DNA of 64,000 bases, taken from NCBI GenBank assembly GCA_014960805.1, contig CP063163.1, positions 1,381,584-1,445,583 on the forward strand, written 5' to 3'. The notes beneath the pieces were generated by a model. It saw nothing but the letters and a program-made list of their open reading frames with translations, was not told where the DNA came from and did no database searches. Positions 53,905 to 62,900 of the stretch are shown in pieces. The position numbers were made by a program, and so were the translations under genes. How positions within the stretch are numbered: the stretch's first letter is position 1; each line of letters begins with the position of its first letter. The DNA is from Cytobacillus suaedae. Lineage in GTDB: Bacteria > Bacillota > Bacilli > Bacillales > Bacillaceae_L.

Positions 53905-54885
53905 ATGAGTAAGTTCATAATGGTTGTCGGTTTACCTGGTAGTGGTAAATCAACTCTTGCGAAGGAATTATCTCAAATAGAAAAAGCTATGATTCTTTCT
54001 TCAGACAAAATTCGGATGGAGCTTAATGGAGATGTAAATGATCAATCAGATCCCCAAGTAATTTTTGAAGAAATGAATAACAGAGCTAACATACTACTTT
54101 CAGAAGGAAGAACAGTTATCTATGATGCCACAAACCTTAACAGAAAAAGACGTAGGCATATCATTAACTTTGTCATAAAAGCAGACGAGAAGATTGTTCA
54201 TTATATTAATCAACATATATCAACAATAAAAGATCGAAATAAAAATAGAAGTAAATCAGTTGAAGAGTATGTCGTAAATAGAATGTATAAGACCTTGCAT
54301 ATTCCGGTTAAAAATGAAGGCTGGGATGAAGTTATTTTTACGGGGACAGAAGAATCCATTAGTAAAAGCCATAAGCCATTTTACGAAGAATTACTTCTTT
54401 CACTAAAAGGACATGACGAATTCTTTGAAGGGTTATCACAGTATCTTTCCGATTTTAAAGATATTTATAATCTACCTCATGATTCCACGTATCATTCATT
54501 TTCCGTGAGTAGGCATATCTATTATGTATATAAGTATATTCTAGAAAACTATCATGAAGATGACAAATTACTAATGTTATGGGCCGCAATCTTTCATGAT
54601 GTTGGAAAAGGATTTTGTAAGTCCTTTACTAACCATAAAGGTGAAGAAACAAAGTATGCTAATTTCATTGGACATGAATTTGTATCAAGTCAACTAGCTG
54701 CCTGTTATTTAACAGCTTTAGGATATGAACATCAGTTTGTCAGCGATGTTGCGAACCTAGTTCAATTTCACATGATGCCTATGAATGCGAGTGAAAAGAA
54801 ATTGAATGAAATAGAACAACTACTTGGAGACCATTTATTTCGCAAGCTGATGTTCCTGCATGAGGCGGATATGCAAGGAAAGTAA
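53905..54885 (+). CDS. Polynucleotide-kinase-like P-loop protein with HD domain
   Basis: The 326-residue protein has a P-loop kinase (GLPGSGKSTLAKEL at residues 8-21; VIYDATNLNRKRRRHII lid region) of the T4 Pnk type and a C-terminal HD domain (AAIFHDVGKGF, then GHEFVSSQLAA and VQFHMMPM) typical of metal-dependent phosphohydrolases. A kinase plus HD phosphatase next to an Rnl1 ligase suggests an RNA end-healing and sealing pair, as for cleaved tRNA. CTAGGAGGTAAAC precedes the ATG. Confidence 0.8.
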   Translation: MSKFIMVVGLPGSGKSTLAKELSQIEKAMILSSDKIRMELNGDVNDQSDPQVIFEEMNNRANILLSEGRTVIYDATNLNRKRRRHIINFVIKADEKIVHYINQHISTIKDRNKNRSKSVEEYVVNRMYKTLHIPVKNEGWDEVIFTGTEESISKSHKPFYEELLLSLKGHDEFFEGLSQYLSDFKDIYNLPHDSTYHSFSVSRHIYYVYKYILENYHEDDKLLMLWAAIFHDVGKGFCKSFTNHKGEETKYANFIGHEFVSSQLAACYLTALGYEHQFVSDVANLVQFHMMPMNASEKKLNEIEQLLGDHLFRKLMFLHEADMQGK

Positions 54886-55004
54886 TACGTAAGTATTAAT
54901 CGACAAGTGCCAGTCATCAGAAATTAAAGTTGAAGAAGTCGAGGAGGGAAGCCCCTCCAATACTTTCTTTGTAAGTCTTATTGTATTGTCAGAATATAAA
55001 CTAT

Positions 55005-55907
55005 TTAACTTCTTACAAGACCTCTTTCAAATGCGGCCAGATGATTCAAAGAGGCATTTCGTAGTTGAGTAAAAACGGTTCGAATATCATTAGGAATCGT
55101 AAATGATAGAAATCTTTCGTACATAGATATATTATCTATTTCTCCCTGAACGCCAGCAGCGTATGCGGCCTTAATACTTTCTGGAGTTGTAACGAATGAC
55201 TGCGAGTTATCTTCAGGTATCGGTATCTGATAACGTTCAAAAAGTGGTAATAAAGCATTGATATGTCTCATTTCTGCTTCTTTTATTTGTGCAAATGTAC
55301 GTACATATCCAAAATTCCCTAGAATATTATCATATCTTGCTTGAGCTAGGTATTCGTCTTGAAGGGCATACGTCAACATTTGAGGTACAGTTAATGTTGA
55401 GGCATTTAATGCCCCTTTAGCACCGTAATTGTTAATTTGCCGATTCATGTGTGTTACCCTTGGATTAGTAGAAAAAGACAAAAACCATACGGCGTGATTT
55501 TGTTCGTCTGCAGCTGCACGTCGAAACCTATCTTTAATGATTGAATCGTTCGCTTTATCTGCTATATCTAAATAAAAATCAACAGCTTCTTGTTCATCTT
55601 TAAAAGCAAATTCTATACCTGCTCTATAGGTATCTGGACATTCCTCAATGATCTGATAAGATAGCTTTTTTCTTGTTAAATTTGTATAAATTCTGCTGAA
55701 TTCTTCGAGATGACGGACTTCATCTTCTTGTATCTCAAGAATTCTGTTCCTTTCATCCTTTGTAGGTGCCATCTTGGCTAACTTCTTATAACAATCAACA
55801 GCACTATACTCTGCATTAATTGCTTTCTGAATATCATCTACAAGTTGAATGTCATTTGGCATACGATAATAATCATAATAATTCGGACCATAATAATTTG
55901 TATACAT
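55005..55907 (-). CDS. Tandem ferritin-like di-iron protein
   Basis: The 300-residue protein carries two ferritin-like four-helix domains. The first (about 20-150) is rubrerythrin-like with EYSAVDCYKKLA, EDEVRHLEEF, EQEAVDFYLDIA and DEQNHAVWF as iron-ligand helices; the second (about 170-300) is DUF2202-like with LQDEYLAQARYDNIL, KEAEMRHINALLPLF and EIDNISMYERFL. The Tyr-rich start (YTNYYGPNYYDYYRM) is like that of coat-associated proteins. It would bind iron and detoxify peroxide. AGAAGGAGGAC precedes the ATG. Confidence 0.82.
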   Translation of the reverse strand: MYTNYYGPNYYDYYRMPNDIQLVDDIQKAINAEYSAVDCYKKLAKMAPTKDERNRILEIQEDEVRHLEEFSRIYTNLTRKKLSYQIIEECPDTYRAGIEFAFKDEQEAVDFYLDIADKANDSIIKDRFRRAAADEQNHAVWFLSFSTNPRVTHMNRQINNYGAKGALNASTLTVPQMLTYALQDEYLAQARYDNILGNFGYVRTFAQIKEAEMRHINALLPLFERYQIPIPEDNSQSFVTTPESIKAAYAAGVQGEIDNISMYERFLSFTIPNDIRTVFTQLRNASLNHLAAFERGLVRS

Positions 55908-56035
55908 GTTTGTCCTCCTTCTATTTAACGCTACTTATCTTATGTGTTATGTCTAGGTAGCTGTGCATGTTCGGGATTGGTTACTTTTTTATTTTAAAAC
56001 GTGCAAAAAAAGAAAAAGGAGATTACGTAAATAGG

Positions 56036-56080
56036 TCTTATCTCATTACAAGTTACAACAAATGAGATAAGATCTTTTCT
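56036..56080. other. Strong hairpin in a divergent intergenic region
   Basis: TCTTATCTCATT (56036-56047) pairs perfectly over 12 bp with AATGAGATAAGA (56061-56072) and is followed by TCTTTTCTATTTT. It is 70 bp before the helicase start and upstream of the divergent ferritin-like gene, so it is an attenuator or the end of an unseen short transcript. Confidence 0.5.
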
Positions 56081-56149
56081 ATTTTAAAGGATATTTCACC
56101 CAACATATGGAAATTGTCTATAATAGGAATTTATTGTCGAGGTGAAGAG

Positions 56150-59100
56150 ATGCTAAAGCAAGGTATATACGAAGAAATTATTAACCAAAAGTTAAAAAGT
56201 GAACTAGCTAACCTGGACCTAAATCATTTTGAAGTAGGTAAGGAACAAATCGATACAGAAGAAGCGAGAAAGCTACTGTCCACATATATATCAGCAGTCA
56301 CTAGACGAGCGTTAAAATTTGTAAGAGATAACGAGAGCAATGATCGTCAGGCACTACTTGATCAAATCCGTACATGCAATGACATCATCTCTGTCTTAAG
56401 TGAAAGGTTAGATGATGAAGATTACAGGTCATTAAAAATAGAGGAAGAAGGGGAAGTCCTTACCTCCATCTATTCAAAATTGAATTCAGTTCGAAGCATT
56501 CGTAAAGGTGAGGTAATCAGACCTGTTACTCCAATTTCACAAAGTTCATTGTTCACAGGCTCAAACTATGAACCTAATATGCTTGGTGAACTGAAAAAAG
56601 AAATTCTAACAGCTGATTCCATTGATATGCTTGTTTCTTTTATAAAATGGAGCGGGTTACGTTGCATAATTGAGGAATTAAAAACATTCACGGAACAGCC
56701 AACTAATCGACTCCGTGTAATTACAACTTCCTATATGGAAGCAACAGATTATAAGGCAATTGAAGAGTTAAGTAAGTTACCAAATACAGAGATCAAGATA
56801 TCTTATGATGTTGAACGAACAAGACTTCATGCAAAAGCGTATATGTTTAAAAGGGAAACTGGGTTCAGTACGGCTTACATTGGCTCATCAAACCTATCAA
56901 ACCCTGCTCTTACGTCAGGTCTGGAATGGAACATTAAGGTTACCGAGAAGGACTCATTTGATATTGTGAAAAAGTTTGAAGCTACGTTTGAAAGCTATTG
57001 GAATGATCATGAATTTGCTTCATTTCATTCAAATAACGAAGAAGATCAAAAACGTTTAAAGCTTGCTTTAACAAAAAGCAAAACCCAACATCAAAGTGAT
57101 CTTCCGTTCTTATTTGATATCCAACCTTATCTTTATCAAAAGGAAATTCTTGAAAAGCTTCAGGTGGAAAGAGAAGTTTTCGGGCGGATGAAAAACTTGC
57201 TTGTAGCTGCAACTGGTGTAGGAAAGACAGTCATCTCAGCATTTGATTATAAGCGCTTCAAAAAAAGCAACCAACATTCAGCGAAGCTATTGTTTGTTGC
57301 TCATCGAGAAGAAATCCTAAAGCAAAGTTTGGATACGTTCCGAGTCATCTTAAGAGACCAAAACTTTGGTGACCTCCTAGTTGGTGCGAATCAGCCTGAT
57401 TCAATAGACCACTTGTTTGTCAGCATTCAAAGTTTTAACAGTAGAGAGCTATATAACCATACTTCAGCTGATTTTTACGATTTTATCATCGTTGATGAAT
57501 TTCACCATGCCGCAGCTGAATCCTATCAACGGCTACTGAGTCATTATCAGCCAAAAATACTATTAGGACTAACAGCGACTCCAGAGCGTATGGATGGAAA
57601 AGACATACTCTCTCACTTTGAAGACACGATCTCAGCAGAAATGAGATTAACAGAAGCGATTAACCGTAAACTGTTAAGTCCATTTCAGTATTTCTGTGTT
57701 AGTGATGTTGTAGACCTATCAAAGCTGAAATGGGGAAGAAAAGGGTATGAGGTAAAAGAGCTAGAGAACGTTTATACCTCAAATACCATTCGTAGCAACC
57801 AAATTGTAAAAAGCCTATATAAATATGTAACCGATGTTGATGATGTGAAAGGCTTGGGCTTCTGTGTATCAATCGAGCATGCAAAATATATGGCAGAGTT
57901 TTTTAATCATGTAGGCATACCATCAGTTGCTTTATATGGGAACGTAAATCCTACAATTAGAAGAGAAGCCCAGGAACAGTTAGTAAAAGGGGAAATAAAA
58001 TTTATCTTTGTTGTAGATTTATATAATGAAGGAATTGATATCCCTGAGGTAAATACAATCCTATTTTTAAGACCAACTGAAAGTTTAACTGTCTTCCTAC
58101 AGCAACTAGGCCGTGGATTGCGACTTGCTGAAGGGAAAGAATGTTTAACCGTTCTAGATTTTGTTGGACAGGCTCATAAGAACTACAACTTTGAAGAAAA
58201 GTTCCGTGCACTTATAGGTAAAACCAAGCACTCAGTGCCTCACTATATCGATCATGGCTTCTTTAACTTACCAAAAGGTAGCTTTATACAACTTGAAAAA
58301 CAGGCAAAGGAATACATTTTACGAAGCATCAAATCAAGTAGTCATACCCGCGGGAACCTTGTTTCAAAAATGAAGTACTTCACGGAAGATACGGGATTGG
58401 AGCTGACCTTAACTAACTTTTTAAAGCACCATCATTTATCGCTTTATGATTTCTATGGGAAAAATCGAAACCGCAGCTTTACGAGAATGTTGGTAGAAGC
58501 GGGATTAAAAGACGAATTCAACTGGGAACATGAGGACTTTGTAACAAGCAGGCTGCAAAATTTATTCTTCCTAAATTCAAGTTCACAGTTACAATTCCTC
58601 ATTCGTTTTCTTGAAGATGGGACCGTCCAGAATGAAGAAGAAAGAATTATGCTAAACATGTTCTACTATTCTTTTTACAAAGCTTATCCTGAAAAAGAAG
58701 GTCTGAAATCAATTGAACATGGAATTGATCTGATTCTTTCAAATGATGATTTTAAAAAGGAAATACTAGCAATTCTTTTATATCAATACCACTCACTTGA
58801 AACACTAGAGATAAAGAATGACTTTCAATTCCCATGTCCATTACGCGTTCATTGTCATTATTCAACAGCTCAGGTAATGGCTGCACTAGGATATTATGAT
58901 GAAGAAAAGACACCTGCCTTCAGAGAAGGGGTAAAGTACTTCCAAGATAAGGACCTAGATATTTTCTTCATCACCTTAAACAAATCCGAAAAGGACTTCT
59001 CACCATCAACACTTTACGAGGACTATGCCATTAACGAAAGACTGTTCCATTGGCAAACCCAAAGCAAGGTCTCAGAAAACAGCCCAACAGCACAGAGATA

Positions 59101-59305
59101 CATACATCATAAAAAGCGTGGTCACCAAATCGCACTCTTTGTCCGTGAATACAAACAGGAAAATGGGCATACTGCACCATTTGTCTTTCTAGGTACAGCT
59201 GATTATGTAAGTCATTATGGGAATAAACCAATGAGTTTTAAATGGAGATTAAGAGAAGAAATGCCTTCGTTTTTGTTGCCTAGGGCGAATAAGAATATAT
59301 TGTAG
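56150..59305 (+). CDS. PLD-nuclease/SF2 helicase/DUF3427 protein
   Basis: The 1051-residue protein combines a phospholipase-D-type domain (HAKAYMF from His227 and GSSNLSNPAL, one HKD motif), an SF2 helicase (Walker A AATGVGKT near 353, DEFHHA near 449, LLGLTATPERMDG, and QLGRGLRL as motif VI) and a C-terminal DUF3427 region. This architecture is found in genomic islands and linked with DNA restriction and repair. ATG 56150 follows GAGGTGAAGAG; a longer frame to 56114 is not needed. A broken small gene and a second giant helicase follow on the same strand. Confidence 0.88.
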   Translation: MLKQGIYEEIINQKLKSELANLDLNHFEVGKEQIDTEEARKLLSTYISAVTRRALKFVRDNESNDRQALLDQIRTCNDIISVLSERLDDEDYRSLKIEEEGEVLTSIYSKLNSVRSIRKGEVIRPVTPISQSSLFTGSNYEPNMLGELKKEILTADSIDMLVSFIKWSGLRCIIEELKTFTEQPTNRLRVITTSYMEATDYKAIEELSKLPNTEIKISYDVERTRLHAKAYMFKRETGFSTAYIGSSNLSNPALTSGLEWNIKVTEKDSFDIVKKFEATFESYWNDHEFASFHSNNEEDQKRLKLALTKSKTQHQSDLPFLFDIQPYLYQKEILEKLQVEREVFGRMKNLLVAATGVGKTVISAFDYKRFKKSNQHSAKLLFVAHREEILKQSLDTFRVILRDQNFGDLLVGANQPDSIDHLFVSIQSFNSRELYNHTSADFYDFIIVDEFHHAAAESYQRLLSHYQPKILLGLTATPERMDGKDILSHFEDTISAEMRLTEAINRKLLSPFQYFCVSDVVDLSKLKWGRKGYEVKELENVYTSNTIRSNQIVKSLYKYVTDVDDVKGLGFCVSIEHAKYMAEFFNHVGIPSVALYGNVNPTIRREAQEQLVKGEIKFIFVVDLYNEGIDIPEVNTILFLRPTESLTVFLQQLGRGLRLAEGKECLTVLDFVGQAHKNYNFEEKFRALIGKTKHSVPHYIDHGFFNLPKGSFIQLEKQAKEYILRSIKSSSHTRGNLVSKMKYFTEDTGLELTLTNFLKHHHLSLYDFYGKNRNRSFTRMLVEAGLKDEFNWEHEDFVTSRLQNLFFLNSSSQLQFLIRFLEDGTVQNEEERIMLNMFYYSFYKAYPEKEGLKSIEHGIDLILSNDDFKKEILAILLYQYHSLETLEIKNDFQFPCPLRVHCHYSTAQVMAALGYYDEEKTPAFREGVKYFQDKDLDIFFITLNKSEKDFSPSTLYEDYAINERLFHWQTQSKVSENSPTAQRYIHHKKRGHQIALFVREYKQENGHTAPFVFLGTADYVSHYGNKPMSFKWRLREEMPSFLLPRANKNIL

Positions 59306-59370
59306 TCAACATCCTAGCCTGGAATATCTCTAGGCTAGAATATAATGAATATATAGAAAGTGAGGAATAA

Positions 59371-59665
59371 ATGTCTACAGAACAAGAATTTCATAAAGCC
59401 ATGCTAGATATATATAAACAAGCTTTAACTCATTGTAACTACAAAGCTACAATATTTCTTCAAATGGTTGCAAATGAGGGTGGGTTAAAAACAGCTAAGA
59501 AGTGATTAAAGGATGTAAATCAAGTATATGAAACTTGCAGAGTATAATAGAACGGTTTTAACAATGGAAGCGTTAGTGACAAAGGAGCAGTTTAAGCATC
59601 TATTTACAGAAGAGGAACTTAACGTTGCATATGATAGACTTAAACAATATGAAATTGTTAAGTAA
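59371..59665 (+). pseudogene. Small gene with a stop and a frameshift
   Basis: From ATG 59371 (after GAAAGTGAGG) the frame codes MSTEQEFHKAMLDIYKQALT then HCNYKATIFLQMVANEGGLK and stops at TGA (59503-59505). The +1 frame then gives LAEYNRTVLTMEALVTKEQF and ends LKQYEIVK. Together they recall a ~95-residue family that I have seen beside restriction and helicase genes, in which the two parts are continuous; function unknown. So it carries at least two lesions between the two helicases. Confidence 0.6.
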
Positions 59666-59728
59666 TTAGGTTAAGTCTAATAATAGGCTTTAAGTAAAAC
59701 ATCAATATTCCAATAGAATGGATCTGTA

Positions 59729-59780
59729 AGAAGCCTAGCCCTCAGTGTTTTAAGTTTTAACTCACTAGGGTTAGGCTTCT
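59729..59780. repeat. Palindromic repeat copy 23 (decayed, distant)
   Basis: AGAAGCCTAGCCCTCAGTG and CACTAGGGTTAGGCTTCT arms around TTTTAAGTTTTAA keep the plan of the repeat family but differ at many bases; the right flank GTTGTCATATTC is still recognisable. It is 64 bp after the broken small gene. The next 218 bp hold only AT-rich promoter-like sequence. Confidence 0.75.
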
Positions 59781-59998
59781 GTTGTCATATTCTGTTAGTT
59801 TTATGCTTTTAATGGTAGTTGTTCCTACTTAGAGTCTAGGTTATTTTTCCTTGATATAATAAATTGAATAAAATCCTATTAGTCTTATTATTGCCTGCTG
59901 CTTAAGAAGTACACGACTAAATAACTAAGAATTAACTTTTATTTCCAATCATAGACTTATATATATTGACTATAAGAAGTATAAAGAGGTGTAGTTAA

Positions 59999-62900
59999 GT
60001 GAGTGACAAAGCTAGACAACTTTTCGAATATTTGTTAGCGGTCAACAATCTTCGTTTTAGAGTTATTAGAGATTATAAAGAGTATGATAAAAGCTGGAAC
60101 AAATCCCATCTTCAAGAATATGGAGATGGAGTGTTTTTGTTAGGGGAAGGTGAGGATAAGGAAGCGATTATTGAAATTCATAGACAAAGTTTAACCGAAG
60201 ATGTTTTAACGCCTCCACATCCTGATAAGTTCATACGTGAGTGGATTACTTATTCTTATAATAAAGAAAACAAAGCGCCACAAATTCCTGCTCCAAAAGT
60301 TGTTGTACAAGGATCGGACGAGGTAGAAATTCGTTTTGAAGATAATCCAGAAAGAGTTAATCTATTTAATAAGTGGAAGTCTGACTGGACTGATTGGGCA
60401 ACGGAAGTTATACGAATAAAAAAGGTACAAACCTTATATGAACAATTTTTTAGAATAAACCAAGATTTCCAGGTTGAAGGGGAAGGTTTAGAGCTATTGC
60501 TGGGTAGTACAATTTTCACATGGAAACATGAAGTTGGCACTATTCATCACCCTTTATTTACTACTAGGCTAGACATTGATCTCGATACAGAAAAAGGAAT
60601 AATTACTGTAAAACCTACTAATCAAGGATACAAGTTTGAATTAAATATACTAAGTGGTATTCCTCTTCCTAATATGGAAGAAATACAAAACATTGGAAGA
60701 TTAGCAAGGTATAGGGATGTGCTTGAGGAAGATGTGCGGGACCTTTCAAGTCAATTCATGCAACTAGTTGATGCAAGTGGCAGAACAGCCTTAGAAGGAG
60801 AAACGATTAGCCCTTCTAAATATCCTATAGGTCATATCGATGAATATCTACTTATTCTAAGAAGAAAAGATAATCAAACCTTGAAGAAAGATCTAGAGGA
60901 AATAATTGAATCAATGCAAGGTGAAGTATATGAAGCACCAGCGACGATTGATTCTATTGTAGGAAATGAAGTCATCTTTGATAATGAGACAAATAGTTTA
61001 AAATGGGATAAAGTGGCTTCTGATTTGTATTTTCCATTAGCTGCAAATGAAGAACAAAAAGAAATAGCTCGAAGGTTAGCTACTAACTATGGTTTAACGG
61101 TTCAAGGCCCCCCGGGGACAGGCAAAACTCATACAATAGCAAATATTGTATCTCATTTACTAGCACATGGTAAGAAAATACTAATTACAAGTCAGAAGGA
61201 AAATCCTCTAAAAGTCTTAAAAGATAAAATACCTGAAGAAATTCGAGATTTATGTGTTCCTGTTCTTGGTGGCGGTAGAGACTCTCTGAGAGAAATTGAG
61301 AAATCCATTCGAACAATTTCTGATAGTTTAGGAAACCTATCTACTGCAAAGTTAGAAGTCGAATTAGCTAGAAGTAAAGAGGAACTAGACAACAGTAGAA
61401 GAAAAGAAGCGAAATTTAAACATCAATTATTGGAATACAGTAAAGATGAAAAAATTGAAATCGACTATAAAGGTAATCTTATTACTAAAGCCGACGTAGC
61501 AAAAATGTTAACAGAAGAAACTTTAGAATTTAATTGGATTAAGGATAGGGTAACATTAACTTCTAATTTTCCATTATCTGAAGAGGAATTTAAGACTCTT
61601 TGGGAACTAAGAGGGATAGTGAATGAAAGGGACTTATACTTAAAAGATTCAATACTCCCAGATAGCAACTTATTAAAAAATCCTGATGAAATGAAGAGCT
61701 GGCTTTCATATGGTAAGGAGTTAAAACATAAATACGATAAGGCAATTTTTTACACTGAAAAGATCCAATTCCCTCAAGATAAGAAGTATACAGCTAAATT
61801 AAATAATGAGCTATTAAAAATCTTAGAATACAAAGACTGTTTTCAAGAAGGGATTCCTTTTCATAAAATTCTAGATGACTATGTTGCAGGTAATTCTAGA
61901 AAAGAACGCTGGACCTCGTTCTTTAATGAAATAAAAGAAAAGAACAGAGAAATGGTAGGTATTCATAAAACCATAATTAGTCATGAGATAAACTTACCTA
62001 ACAAGCCACTTTTTGAATTAGAATCAGATATTTATGTATTAGGTGAAAGATTAAGATCAGGCAAGAATCCTAATGCAATATTTGGATTAACAAAGGGGAA
62101 GAATGCAAAATATCTATGGAAATCAGCTGTTATTAATGGTCAGCCAATTAGAAATATCGAGGAAATAGACATTTTACAACAATACCTTCTATTGAAAAAG
62201 AAGAAAGAAGAAGTTGTTCGAAATTGGAATGCTAATCTTGATGAAATAAGTGGAAACTTAATTGACAGTGAAGATAAACGCCTCTTTAGTACAATCGACA
62301 AAGAAGTTGAATTCTATGAGAAGCCTTTACAATTAGGCGCTCTAGTTGAAGGGGTTAAACAATTAACCAGCAACTTGTTACTAAATGGCTCCAACTGGTT
62401 AGATTATAATTTTTATCACTCACTTCAATTATCAACAAATTATATGTTTGATGTACTAAACTATAAAGTTTGGGAGAACGAATATGACCTCTACAGAGAC
62501 AGCCTGAAAGAACTATTAAAAGACAAAATGATACACAATATTGTTCAAACATTCCTTGATGTATTAAATGATAAAGATGAATCTAGATGGCAGTATGTAG
62601 TTGAAGAGTTATCACAGCTAATAGAAAAGAAAAAGAATGTGGATGAATTCTATGAATTAGTTGCACGCCTTGAAACCTATGCACCCAAAACAGCAACCTC
62701 AATCACTGACTCTCTTACAAAAGATATACCTATTCCACAGGAAGTACAAAAAGCTTGGGAATTTAAATCCTTATTCGATTGGATGAAGGAGAATCAAGGA
62801 TTTGAGGCTGAAAGAATTGAAGAAAACATTAAATCAGAGCAAGACCATCAAAAGAAATTAATCACATCGATTGTTGCTAATTCCACTTGGTTGAATCAAA

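Noticed and set aside
54941-54958. GGAGGGAAGCCCCTCC as a terminator after the kinase-HD gene
   Set aside because: The stem is short and no T tract follows at once; support is too weak to list.
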